DNA of 64,000 bases from Bacteroidaceae bacterium (lineage in GTDB: Bacteria > Bacteroidota > Bacteroidia > Bacteroidales > Bacteroidaceae): contig JAFWBM010000027.1 of assembly GCA_017507105.1 (NCBI GenBank), positions 62,001-126,000 on the forward strand, read 5' to 3'. The notes beneath the pieces were generated by a model. It was not told the origin of the DNA and made no database searches. It saw only the letters and a program-made list of their open reading frames with translations. Positions 1 to 8,243 of this stretch are shown piece after piece (positions within the stretch are counted from its first letter, which is position 1; each line of letters opens with the position of its first letter). Position numbers and translations under genes: made by a program.

Positions 1-294
1 ATCTAAAATGTTAAGTTTATTACCCTCTCCATCATATTTCGCATCAGAGACATACATACTATCTATTCTACCTAATGCTCCGGCATTAAACTTAATATTA
101 TCTTTGTAAAGAGAAATTTGAGTTTCACTGCCATTCTCCTCGAATTTCAAGCTGTCAATGCTTGATGTAAGATAGCCTTTTTGATGCTTACTACCCTTGT
201 ACATATGCAAAGTCTGGCCATTCACATGTGATATTGCCGAGTTAGCAAGCAACACAAGCACCAACAATGTTATATATCTGTTCAGTGTCTTCAT
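1..294 (-). CDS. Secreted protein of unknown function, N-terminal part
   Basis: The reading frame is open from an ATG at 294 to the window edge (98 codons), so the C-terminus is missing. The protein begins MKTLNRYITLLVLVLLANS, a clear signal peptide. The mature part starts GQTLHMYKGS and continues with a stretch ending IDSLKF, a short strand pattern that also follows the signal peptide in the next gene (321-812) and in two proteins near 56 kb. A second ATG two codons upstream (300) is possible. It lies 27 bases downstream of the 321-812 gene and is probably cotranscribed. I do not recognise the family; export across the inner membrane is the only role that can be supported. Confidence 0.6.
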   Translation of the reverse strand, partial: MKTLNRYITLLVLVLLANSAISHVNGQTLHMYKGSKHQKGYLTSSIDSLKFEENGSETQISLYKDNIKFNAGALGRIDSMYVSDAKYDGEGNKLNILD

Positions 295-320
295 ATACAT
301 AATATAAATAATTAATAGAA

Positions 321-812
321 TCAACGTTTTATAATCTTATGAGTAGTAACAACACCGGCCGATATTGCTTTCACAAGATATACACCATTAACAAGCCCTT
401 CGATTGACAGCACTGCAGTGTTTGATAAAACAGACTTATCGAGCACTAAATTACCACTAGCACTATACAGAGAAACCGATGTAATCTCTGTCACACTGCT
501 CAAACTGATTTCGTTTGCCACATTATTGTATTTGATGGTCACATCCGATTCTTCGGCCCAATTATCTTCAATACCTGTATACCCGTCAAAAGATATACCC
601 ATACAATAAGAGGGATAAGAAACCACCTCTTCGCTGTTGTTGAAAAATAGATTCACGACAGAGAGTGTGTCTTCTACACCAAAGGTTATTTTACTTATAT
701 TATCCACCGCAAATGTATAGACCTGCCCGGAAGTGTGAAATTTAATATTCTTATCGGTAGACGCCAAGGCACACACCGACAAAAACAATAAAGGAATTAA
801 CAATTTTCTCAT
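321..812 (-). CDS. Small secreted protein with type IX secretion-like C-terminal domain
   Basis: 163 aa. It has a signal peptide (MRKLLIPLLFLSVCALAS), then a short module containing IKFHTSGQVYTF and ISKITF. The C-terminus ends NGVYLVKAISAG...HKIIKR, which fits the type A sorting domain of the Por/type IX secretion system (glycine-valine-tyrosine-hydrophobic strand, then a basic end). Proteins with this tail are normally exported to the cell surface. The middle segment matches nothing I recognise. The same architecture recurs in the 162-aa protein at 56172-56660. It is the first gene of a small minus-strand unit with the partial gene at the window start. Confidence 0.6.
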   Translation of the reverse strand: MRKLLIPLLFLSVCALASTDKNIKFHTSGQVYTFAVDNISKITFGVEDTLSVVNLFFNNSEEVVSYPSYCMGISFDGYTGIEDNWAEESDVTIKYNNVANEISLSSVTEITSVSLYSASGNLVLDKSVLSNTAVLSIEGLVNGVYLVKAISAGVVTTHKIIKR

Positions 813-925
813 AATACACAGTTAATTTTTAAGGATTTTTTTGCAAAAATATTGATTCAGCAACAATTACACCCTCCTATTTAGTTAAACAATGTTAAAT
901 AAATAGCCGAATTAATATTAAAAAA

Positions 926-977
926 GTGACCCATACCGTTATATACGATTTCCATCATATATAACGGTATGGGTCAC
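926..977 (-). terminator. Hairpin terminator downstream of the glgB operon
   Basis: A 19-bp perfect inverted repeat (926-944 with 959-977) is followed on the minus strand by a T-run (complement of 921-925). It lies 36 bases after the stop codon of the gene at 1013 and fits an intrinsic terminator for that operon. Confidence 0.8.
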
Positions 978-1012
978 TCACTTAAAAGAGAGTTACTTAA
1001 ATATTTACAATA

Positions 1013-2305
1013 TCAATCGTCGTAAGCGAAATACCACCAATAGGTGTGACCGAAATGTTTTCTTATAAAGTTAGAACGTATATGCAACTGAGGATATTTT
1101 CGTTCAAGCTCGAGCATGCTTACATACATCTTACCTAATGAATCAACATCAAGCATATTACCGAACTCCTGTGAGCTCAGTGTATACTCTTTGATTGCAT
1201 CCTTATAGTGTTCAGGAATTCTCTCCCCATAATCCCAATCAAGTAACCCCATTATAAGAAGTTCAGAACGCATACTATCAGCATCAAAAGTTATCTCATA
1301 GTCACCTATTGTAGTAACATAGTAGATAATAGCCTCCTTATAATGCTGCGGCAAGCGTTTGCCACTCTTTATATCATAGAAACGAGGTAGTTCCTTTACA
1401 AACTCATTAATGCGTTTATCCAGCAATAGCGAACACAAATAGTAGTCGGCAATCATACGTGACGGTATGCTATCCTTATCTATTACTCGACGTAGATAAT
1501 CTACTGCTGTCTCATCTTCATTTCTTGCAAGCCCCAGAGTGGAATATACCGTATCAGGTGGAAATGGAGAACTCCTATCCAGAGACGGTAAAAGACCTTC
1601 TGCTCCGTAGTATTGGGGATAAAAGAAGAGTCGTTCGGCCATACTTCCCTTATTGGCGAGATAGAATGCACGTGCAGCTGTAAGGTCATGCGAAGCATTC
1701 AGTGAACGACTAGCTACATTCAATGCAGCATCAAGGTCACCACGCTTAAAATAACTATATGCCAATGCTTCGTGCTTGAAATTATCATTACCATTTGACA
1801 ATCCACCTATCGTACAAAAGAAAATAGCAAAGAGGAGAAGATTACGCCACACTATCCTATGACCTTCCATCTGCAGATTCTTGATTTTTGCAAACAAAAA
1901 ATTATGCATAATGAATGCCATAAATGTGTATATAGAGAGTCCTATAACAAGAATCCACACCCATGTCACTACAGATGTACCGACACCGGTATATATTGCC
2001 GGCTCAATATCAGTTATAAAAGCTAGTAACAGAGAGGATGGCAAATACGCCATTGCACTCCATTCTCGCTGGAACTTGGTATATCTGTTTAGCCACAAGG
2101 CAAGTAGAACAAGCAATGTGGTAGTTATTGCAGCTACCACATGCCCGTTATATTCAAGTTTACCTGTTGCAATCTTATCGTAGTATGCCTCTAACAACGG
2201 TGATTGATACACCGCAATAAAAGTATAACTAAAGATAGAAAAGACTATGGCACACAGCCAATTAATCCATCGCAACAAGCGTTTCTCTCCACGTTGTTCT
2301 CTCAT
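1013..2305 (-). CDS. Multi-spanning membrane protein with TPR-like C-terminal half (resembles DUF6057)
   Basis: 430 aa. The first ~170 residues hold about five hydrophobic membrane segments (for example LLALWL, WILVIGLSIYTFMAFI and LLLFAIFFCTIGG). The rest is soluble, alpha-helical and TPR-like, starting HEALAYSYFKRGDLDAALNVA. The protein ends in an aromatic-rich YWWYFAY tail. Overall it resembles the DUF6057 proteins of Bacteroides, which have no known function; that assignment is from memory of the family. Its ATG overlaps the stop codon of glgB (TAATG), so translation is probably coupled, but nothing in the sequence shows a role in glycogen metabolism. Confidence 0.6.
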   Translation of the reverse strand: MREQRGEKRLLRWINWLCAIVFSIFSYTFIAVYQSPLLEAYYDKIATGKLEYNGHVVAAITTTLLVLLALWLNRYTKFQREWSAMAYLPSSLLLAFITDIEPAIYTGVGTSVVTWVWILVIGLSIYTFMAFIMHNFLFAKIKNLQMEGHRIVWRNLLLFAIFFCTIGGLSNGNDNFKHEALAYSYFKRGDLDAALNVASRSLNASHDLTAARAFYLANKGSMAERLFFYPQYYGAEGLLPSLDRSSPFPPDTVYSTLGLARNEDETAVDYLRRVIDKDSIPSRMIADYYLCSLLLDKRINEFVKELPRFYDIKSGKRLPQHYKEAIIYYVTTIGDYEITFDADSMRSELLIMGLLDWDYGERIPEHYKDAIKEYTLSSQEFGNMLDVDSLGKMYVSMLELERKYPQLHIRSNFIRKHFGHTYWWYFAYDD

Positions 2306-4314
2306 TATTTCTTTCTGTTTTTCTTAAGCACCAGGGCTGTTCGTGCAGGAAGATACAGCTGCAACCATCCCTTCTTGCGACGTGCATGCAGTCTGTCGTA
2401 TTGTGTAAAGTGTACTTGCGATTCATCGACAAGACCATATCCTCCGAACTTCTCGTTGTCGCTACTCATTACAATCGAATAATCGCCTTCAGGCACCAAC
2501 AATCCATAATCTGTAAACGAACGTGTCGGATGGAAGTTGAATACGAATATCAAGTCACGGCGCGAGAAAGCAAGAACCTGATCACCATCATTATGCCATA
2601 TTTCTTTCACTGGACGGTTCTGGAAATTCTTGGCACCACCAATAATTCTTGTCATCTCCTTATCAAACTCTCCCAATACAGTATAGAAATAGTCGGGATT
2701 ATCAACAAGGCTCCACTGTCGACGTGCGTATTTATGACTCCAGCCATTACCCTCACGTGGGAAATCAATCCACTCGGGATGACCAAATTCATTACCCATA
2801 AAGTTCAAATATCCACCGTTTATGGTTGCAAGAGTAATAAGTCTTATCATCTTATGCAAAGCAATACCGCGAGTAACAGTTCCTGTCTCATCACCACGTT
2901 TGAAGTGCCAATACATATCGGCATCTATAAGACGGAATATTATGGTCTTGTCACCTACTAAAGCTTGATCATGGCTCTCGGCATAAGAAATTGTCATCTC
3001 ATCCTTACGACGATTTGTTAATTCCCAGAATATAGAAGATGGCTTCCAATCCTCGTCACGACACTCTTTTATCATCTTTATCCAATAGTCGGGAATATTC
3101 ATCGCCATACGATAATCAAATCCATATCCACCATCATCAATAGGCGCAGCCAATCCCGGCATACCGGAAACCTCCTCTGCAATTGTTATTGCCTTTGGAT
3201 TAACCTCATGTATAAGACGGTTGGCAAGTGTAAGGTAACATATCGCATCGCCATCCTGGTGCCCATTGAAATAGTCGCCATAGCTACAGAAAGCCTCGCC
3301 CAATCCATGACTATAATATATCATAGACGTAACACCATCGAAACGGAATCCATCAAACTTGAACTCCTCGAGCCAATATTTACAATTTGACAAAAGGAAA
3401 TGAAGAACCTCGTTCTTGCCATAATCGAAACATAATGAATCCCAAGCAGAATGTACACGTCTCTCACCCGCATGGAAGTATTGTGCAGGATCACCATCCA
3501 ACAGACCAATACCCTCTAGGACATTCTTAACCGCATGCGAATGTACAAGATCCATAATGACAGCAATACCCATGCTGTGAGCTGTATCAATAAGTTCCTT
3601 AAGTTCTTCAGGAGTGCCGAAACGTGACGATGCTGCGAAAAAGTTTGATACGTGATATCCGAAGCTACCATAATAAGGATGCTCTTGGATAGCCATTATC
3701 TGTATACAGTTGTATCCGTCTGCAGCAACTCGGGGCAAAACATTCTCTTTAAACTCTTTATATGTTCCTACACATTCCTCTTCCTGAGCCATACCAATAT
3801 GGCACTCATATATAAGAAGAGGTGAAGTCTTCGGAGTAAAGTTCTTTACTTTAAAAGTATACTCCTCTTCGGGTGCCCAAACTTGAGCCGAGAATATTTT
3901 TGTTGTCTCATCCTGTACGACACGACGTACCCATGCAGGGATACGTTCACCACAACCACCATTCCAATACACTTTCATCTTGTAATGCTGACCGTGAGAC
4001 AAGGCCTTACGAGGCAGTCTTCTTTCCCATACACCACCGGGAAGAGGTTTCAGTTCATACTCGGGGAGCTCTTCCCAATTGGAAAAATCTCCAATAAGCA
4101 CTATCTTGGTTGCATTTGGAGCCCACTCGCGAAAACACCAGCCTGTACCCGTCTTGTGCAAGCCAAAATATAGATAACCCGACGCAAAACTAGACAACGT
4201 CTGTCTGCCGTTTTTTGTCAATTCCTTCTCCTTTTGCAAAAAGTAGCGATACCTGCCATCAATCTCTAATGTATAAGGCTCTAGATAGCTGTCGCGTGCA
4301 ATTAGATTCAGCAT
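2305..4314 (-). CDS. glgB: 1,4-alpha-glucan (glycogen) branching enzyme, eukaryotic-type GH13
   Basis: 669 aa. The enzyme transfers alpha-1,4 glucan segments to 6-OH positions, making the alpha-1,6 branches of glycogen in the cytoplasm. An N-terminal CBM48-like domain (GWCFREWAPNATKIVLIGDF) precedes the GH13 barrel. Catalytic motifs are visible: FDGFRFDGVTSM with nucleophile Asp326, AEEVSG with Glu380/381, and ESHDQALVGDKT with Asp449. Motifs such as YECHIGMAQEE, IQIMAIQEHPYYGSFGYHV and SSRFGTPEELK are those of plant, animal and yeast branching enzymes (GH13_8), not of E. coli GlgB (GH13_9). No other glycogen gene is in the window. The following gene overlaps its stop codon. Confidence 0.95.
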   Translation of the reverse strand: MLNLIARDSYLEPYTLEIDGRYRYFLQKEKELTKNGRQTLSSFASGYLYFGLHKTGTGWCFREWAPNATKIVLIGDFSNWEELPEYELKPLPGGVWERRLPRKALSHGQHYKMKVYWNGGCGERIPAWVRRVVQDETTKIFSAQVWAPEEEYTFKVKNFTPKTSPLLIYECHIGMAQEEECVGTYKEFKENVLPRVAADGYNCIQIMAIQEHPYYGSFGYHVSNFFAASSRFGTPEELKELIDTAHSMGIAVIMDLVHSHAVKNVLEGIGLLDGDPAQYFHAGERRVHSAWDSLCFDYGKNEVLHFLLSNCKYWLEEFKFDGFRFDGVTSMIYYSHGLGEAFCSYGDYFNGHQDGDAICYLTLANRLIHEVNPKAITIAEEVSGMPGLAAPIDDGGYGFDYRMAMNIPDYWIKMIKECRDEDWKPSSIFWELTNRRKDEMTISYAESHDQALVGDKTIIFRLIDADMYWHFKRGDETGTVTRGIALHKMIRLITLATINGGYLNFMGNEFGHPEWIDFPREGNGWSHKYARRQWSLVDNPDYFYTVLGEFDKEMTRIIGGAKNFQNRPVKEIWHNDGDQVLAFSRRDLIFVFNFHPTRSFTDYGLLVPEGDYSIVMSSDNEKFGGYGLVDESQVHFTQYDRLHARRKKGWLQLYLPARTALVLKKNRKK

Positions 4315-4366
4315 AGTGGTAAGTTTTATGTTAGTAATTCTATTTTCAGATATATTGTATTTTTAT

Positions 4367-4813
4367 TTAAACAGCAACCTTAACTATTATCTTCTTAAGT
4401 TTAACAGGTGTTATTGCCGGTGCATGACCATCCTGAGGGAAGAATACTGCAAACATAGAGGTTGTTACATTCAGATAGTCTGTTGCTAACATCCCTACCG
4501 GATACAATGCCGCATCACTCTCTTCATTATAGTCACCCTCGGGTAGCTGCTCTTTAGGTATATATCCCATCACCTCATCGGCTGTGATTGGAATCTGTAT
4601 ATCGATATATTTGCGATGTATCTCTATTGGTGCCTCTTCCTTTGTTCTTGGCTGGGCCTCCATTACATTTGCAAATATCTCGTCACCACAAATCTCATTG
4701 CGTCCCAAAGGCAGTTTATCCAAATCTGTATTAAGGATAAACTCTATCGCTTTTGAAAAACGGGGATTCATTCCTGCATAAGCCTCAAGATTTTTAAGAG
4801 AATCTAAAATCAT
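4367..4813 (-). CDS. YhcH/YjgK/YiaL family protein (DUF386)
   Basis: 148 aa, the usual length for this cupin-fold family, which includes E. coli TabA, NanQ/YhcH and EbgC. Supporting motifs are the start MILDSLKNLEAYAGMNPRF, the central EIHRKYIDIQ and the C-terminal FFPQDGHAPAI with the metal-binding His. Family members are linked to sugar handling, for example sialic acid or galactoside anomer conversion, but the substrate cannot be read from the sequence. It sits 52 bases before the glgB start on the same strand and 20 bases after the MORN gene, so one transcript may cover all of them. Confidence 0.85.
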   Translation of the reverse strand: MILDSLKNLEAYAGMNPRFSKAIEFILNTDLDKLPLGRNEICGDEIFANVMEAQPRTKEEAPIEIHRKYIDIQIPITADEVMGYIPKEQLPEGDYNEESDAALYPVGMLATDYLNVTTSMFAVFFPQDGHAPAITPVKLKKIIVKVAV

Positions 4814-4833
4814 AATTCTATATTTTATCTGTT

Positions 4834-6030
4834 TTACTTTTGTTTCAACTGTCCCATGACATACTCACACTCACGTATAAGATTACCGTTTACGTCCAAA
4901 ACTCGGAACTGCCCATTACGTTGTCCCTCAAAAAAGTTCCCCTCGTAACGGAATCCCTCTTTGTCTATTGCCACGCCATAACCATGCTCATGTCCATTCT
5001 CAAAAGGGCCACTGTATATTGTACCGTTGGCAAGCTGCAATTTACCTTTACCATGCATAGCACCATTCTGCCACTCCCCCTCGTAGATATCACCATTGGC
5101 CCATGTATAGGTACCATTGCCATGATGCTCGTTATTCATCCAATCGCCATTATATATGGCACCATTTTCAAAAATCATCTCACCTTTGCCACAACGCATC
5201 CCATCTTTGAAATAGCCTTTGTATACGACCCCCGAAACACTCTTGTATACACCCATGCCGTTCCATTCACCTGCCACATATCCACCTTCATAGTAATCAC
5301 CGTTGGCAAATGTGTATATTCCATGTCCCTCGCGTACATCATTTTTCCAATCGCCTTTGTATGTATCGCCATTCACGAAATAGTATGTACCAGTACCGTT
5401 TCGCATGTTGTTATCCCACTTACCGATATATTTGCTATGGTCGCTCCAGATAAAAGTCCCCATACCGGTATGTTCATTATCTTTCCACTCTCCGACGTAT
5501 GAAGAACCGTCTGCATAGAAATAACTTCCGGCTCCGTTTCTTACATTACGACTCCACATACCCAAATATATATCGCCATTCGGGTATTTCATCTGTCCAT
5601 AACCATGCTGATAACCATCCTCCCAGTTACCGTCATATTTTCTTCCGTCATTAAACAGATATATACCTTGTCCATGCTGCTTACCATTTAGGAAAGCACC
5701 CTTATAGCTCTCGCCATTTTTATAAAGGATATGTCCGTTACCCTGCATCTTACCCTTGACAAACTCGCCATCATATACATCTCCATTGGTAAAAACAAGC
5801 TTACCCTTACCATGAGGACGTTTACCCTTGAGCTCACCAACATATGTTGAACCATCCTTCATTTTTATCGACCTGATATCTTGAGAATATACAACACGTA
5901 CAGGTGCTGCAACAATTGAATCGGAATACAAAGGGATATTGTATGCGATTTGATTACAGTCCGCCTTCACAGACGACGAACCTATAAAAAGGAATATTAC
6001 TAAAATGAGAAATTGTATACTGTTTTTCAT
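4834..6030 (-). CDS. Secreted MORN-repeat protein, 14 tandem repeats
   Basis: 398 aa from the ATG at 6030. That start begins directly with a signal peptide (MKNSIQFLILVIFLFIGSSS). An in-frame ATG at 6042 and a TTG at 6072 are alternatives. After a ~60-residue linker come 14 consecutive 23-residue MORN repeats (pattern Y-x-G-x-W/F-x4-x-x-G-x-G-x-...-x-G-x) covering roughly residues 63-384, with almost no other sequence. MORN repeats form extended beta-hairpin arrays that bind lipids or proteins in eukaryotes. In bacteria the role is unclear, and here the signal peptide places the array outside the cytoplasm. It has no enzymatic domain. Confidence 0.9.
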   Translation of the reverse strand: MKNSIQFLILVIFLFIGSSSVKADCNQIAYNIPLYSDSIVAAPVRVVYSQDIRSIKMKDGSTYVGELKGKRPHGKGKLVFTNGDVYDGEFVKGKMQGNGHILYKNGESYKGAFLNGKQHGQGIYLFNDGRKYDGNWEDGYQHGYGQMKYPNGDIYLGMWSRNVRNGAGSYFYADGSSYVGEWKDNEHTGMGTFIWSDHSKYIGKWDNNMRNGTGTYYFVNGDTYKGDWKNDVREGHGIYTFANGDYYEGGYVAGEWNGMGVYKSVSGVVYKGYFKDGMRCGKGEMIFENGAIYNGDWMNNEHHGNGTYTWANGDIYEGEWQNGAMHGKGKLQLANGTIYSGPFENGHEHGYGVAIDKEGFRYEGNFFEGQRNGQFRVLDVNGNLIRECEYVMGQLKQK

Positions 6031-6179
6031 CTGCCTTGACATTGAACCCTTATACTTGCGAAAAAGTCGCAATACACCAATATCAAAGCAAAGATAACAA
6101 GATAGTTGATAAAAGGCAAATATTAAGGAATAATTTGATTAAATAAATTCCATGAAAGATATTCTGTACAAATGCCAGA

Positions 6180-7445
6180 CTATGCACCTACTACAACCTC
6201 AACCATATTATGTTTTAATAGGTATTTTTGAGCAAGAGTTATAAGTTCCTCTGCTGTTATAGTACGTACAACATCAAGATACTCATTCACAAATGAAAAT
6301 GGTTCTCCCGACAATCTCGCATTTATAAAGACTTCGGCCTTTTGAAAAGCGCCTTCATATTCACGACATAACTCACCTAAAGTATAGTTGCGTACCAATT
6401 CCAGTTCCTCTTTTGACACCGGCTGTTCCTTCAAACGTTCCATTTCTTTGTAAACCTCGGCAACAAGAGGCTCGACATATTCATTTGCAGTTTCTGTAGA
6501 GATCATGAATGCGTTTCTACTACCATAGGCATCAAGCTCTGCCTCTATATGATATGTATATCCTTTCTCTTCACGTATATTACTCATCAATCGACTTCCA
6601 AAATATCCTCCCAACAAAACTGTCAGAAAACGAAACTTAAGGAAATCCCGATGAGAAGATTCCATCGCCATGAAACCTATTTTAACCCCACTCTGCATGA
6701 CACCCTCCAACGTTACTTTACGCTTACCGAGCAAACTATACGGGGCTTCAAGCACATTCGCAGGCAAGGCCGGAGCACCCCATGAATCACATCCAAAACG
6801 CTTATTGACTGCATCGGTAATCTTTTCATCAACAGAACCGGTGAGAAATATCTCCATTTGTGCACTTCCGTATATCTGATTATGATATTGCGAAATAGCA
6901 TCGCAGGTTATGGCATCATAATCCTCTGTAGTCACTATGTGTCCTAATGGATGTGCCTCACCCCAAATCATATTTTCGAAATGACGCTGCGACACAATAT
7001 CCACCTTATGCGAATTGATCTTATAAAAAGATTTGCCGTTATTTCTTAATGTAGAAAGATTACTCTTTCTGAATTGTGGTCTTTTTACCATCGACTCTAT
7101 CATGTCAAGTAAAGGTTCAGCATACCTGCACATTGCATACATTGTCAGATGATTATAACCTTGCGAAGAATAGATATCCATCCATGCACCGTAATAGTCG
7201 AGGTTTCTCGATATCTCAACGGCAGAGTAATCAGATGTACCTTCCCGCAACATCCTGTTTGTAAACATTGCCTGCAATGGCAATGTTTGTACTGCATACC
7301 CACCCCTGAAAAGGATGTCGATACGCAGTACATCACGTTTACCTCCTTCAATGATATGTAACAATACCCCATTGTCCAGCACTACACTTTTTGGTAGCAC
7401 CAGATTGGATAGCTCCATATTTTTTATTTGCGGAGGTTGTGGCAT
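6180..7445 (-). CDS. M16 (insulinase-type) peptidase homologue lacking the zinc motif
   Basis: 421 aa. The fold is that of M16B peptidases: it has an FRGGY strand, an LREGTSDYSA segment, and a C-terminal half with GYFGSRLMSNIREEKGYTYHIEA, the typical second-domain signature. Active M16 enzymes carry HxxEH just after the first strand. Here the corresponding stretch reads LPLQAMFTNRML, with no His or Glu, so zinc binding and proteolysis are not expected. Such inactive subunits usually pair with an active partner, like alpha-MPP or the non-catalytic half of bacterial M16 pairs, but no partner is in the window. Its ATG lies one base after the kdsB stop, so the two are cotranscribed. Confidence 0.85.
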   Translation of the reverse strand: MPQPPQIKNMELSNLVLPKSVVLDNGVLLHIIEGGKRDVLRIDILFRGGYAVQTLPLQAMFTNRMLREGTSDYSAVEISRNLDYYGAWMDIYSSQGYNHLTMYAMCRYAEPLLDMIESMVKRPQFRKSNLSTLRNNGKSFYKINSHKVDIVSQRHFENMIWGEAHPLGHIVTTEDYDAITCDAISQYHNQIYGSAQMEIFLTGSVDEKITDAVNKRFGCDSWGAPALPANVLEAPYSLLGKRKVTLEGVMQSGVKIGFMAMESSHRDFLKFRFLTVLLGGYFGSRLMSNIREEKGYTYHIEAELDAYGSRNAFMISTETANEYVEPLVAEVYKEMERLKEQPVSKEELELVRNYTLGELCREYEGAFQKAEVFINARLSGEPFSFVNEYLDVVRTITAEELITLAQKYLLKHNMVEVVVGA

Positions 7446-7446
7446 C

Positions 7447-8214
7447 CTAATCCTCCCAATCCAAACCTATAGAAGCTGCAAATTCCTTTGCGCGCTCCAA
7501 ATCTTCGGGAGTGTCAATACCTATAGTCTCAATATTTGTAACACCCACCCTTATTCTATAACCGTTCTCAAGCCAACGTAACTGCTCTAAAGACTCGGCC
7601 TTTTCCATTGGAGACTGTGGCAGGGTTGTTATATTCTTAAGAACATCAACACGATAGGCATATATACCCAAGTGCTTATAGAATGTATGCTTATCGAGCC
7701 ATTCACTCTTCTCTACCCCACGCAAGTATGGAATAACGGAACGACTAAAGTATATAGCAAATCCATCGCTATTCATAACAACCTTAGGAGAATTCGGACA
7801 CTCCAAACGCTCCAGACCATCCTCTTTCTCGAACGGTTTTACTAGCGTAGCAATATCTGTCTCTTCTGAGTCAAAACATGCCATAAGTGACTCGACCTGA
7901 TTACGCTGGATAAATGGCTCGTCACCCTGTATATTTACAATGACATCACACTCTATACCCAAGTTAGTGTATGCATCGAGACAGCGTTCTGTTCCATTAT
8001 TGCAAGCCTCGGATGTCATTACGACATTACCACCGAATCCTTTTACGCAATCGGCAATCCTTTCATCGTCTGTAGCTACATATAAATCATCAAAACATCC
8101 CTTAACCTGTTCATACACACGCTGTATAACTGTCTTGCCGCCAAGCATTGCAAGAGGCTTCCCCGGGAAACGTGTCGATGCATATCGAGCCGGTATAATT
8201 CCTACAAACTTCAT
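7447..8214 (-). CDS. kdsB: 3-deoxy-manno-octulosonate cytidylyltransferase (CMP-Kdo synthetase)
   Basis: 255 aa, the usual length. It activates Kdo with CTP to CMP-Kdo for the lipopolysaccharide inner core, in the cytoplasm. The N-terminal nucleotide-binding signature IIPARYASTRFPGKPLA is intact, as are VNIQGDEPFI and the HLGIYAYR segment. It lies between the class A penicillin-binding protein gene (29 bases upstream) and the M16-like gene (1 base downstream), which suggests a shared envelope-related transcript. Confidence 0.96.
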   Translation of the reverse strand: MKFVGIIPARYASTRFPGKPLAMLGGKTVIQRVYEQVKGCFDDLYVATDDERIADCVKGFGGNVVMTSEACNNGTERCLDAYTNLGIECDVIVNIQGDEPFIQRNQVESLMACFDSEETDIATLVKPFEKEDGLERLECPNSPKVVMNSDGFAIYFSRSVIPYLRGVEKSEWLDKHTFYKHLGIYAYRVDVLKNITTLPQSPMEKAESLEQLRWLENGYRIRVGVTNIETIGIDTPEDLERAKEFAASIGLDWED

Positions 8215-8243
8215 AGTAATATATCTTTATTAAACCTTATAAA

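Noticed and set aside
4840-5502. 220-aa frame antisense to the MORN gene
   Set aside because: Open only because of the repetitive codon pattern of the MORN repeats on the other strand; no domain, no upstream signals.
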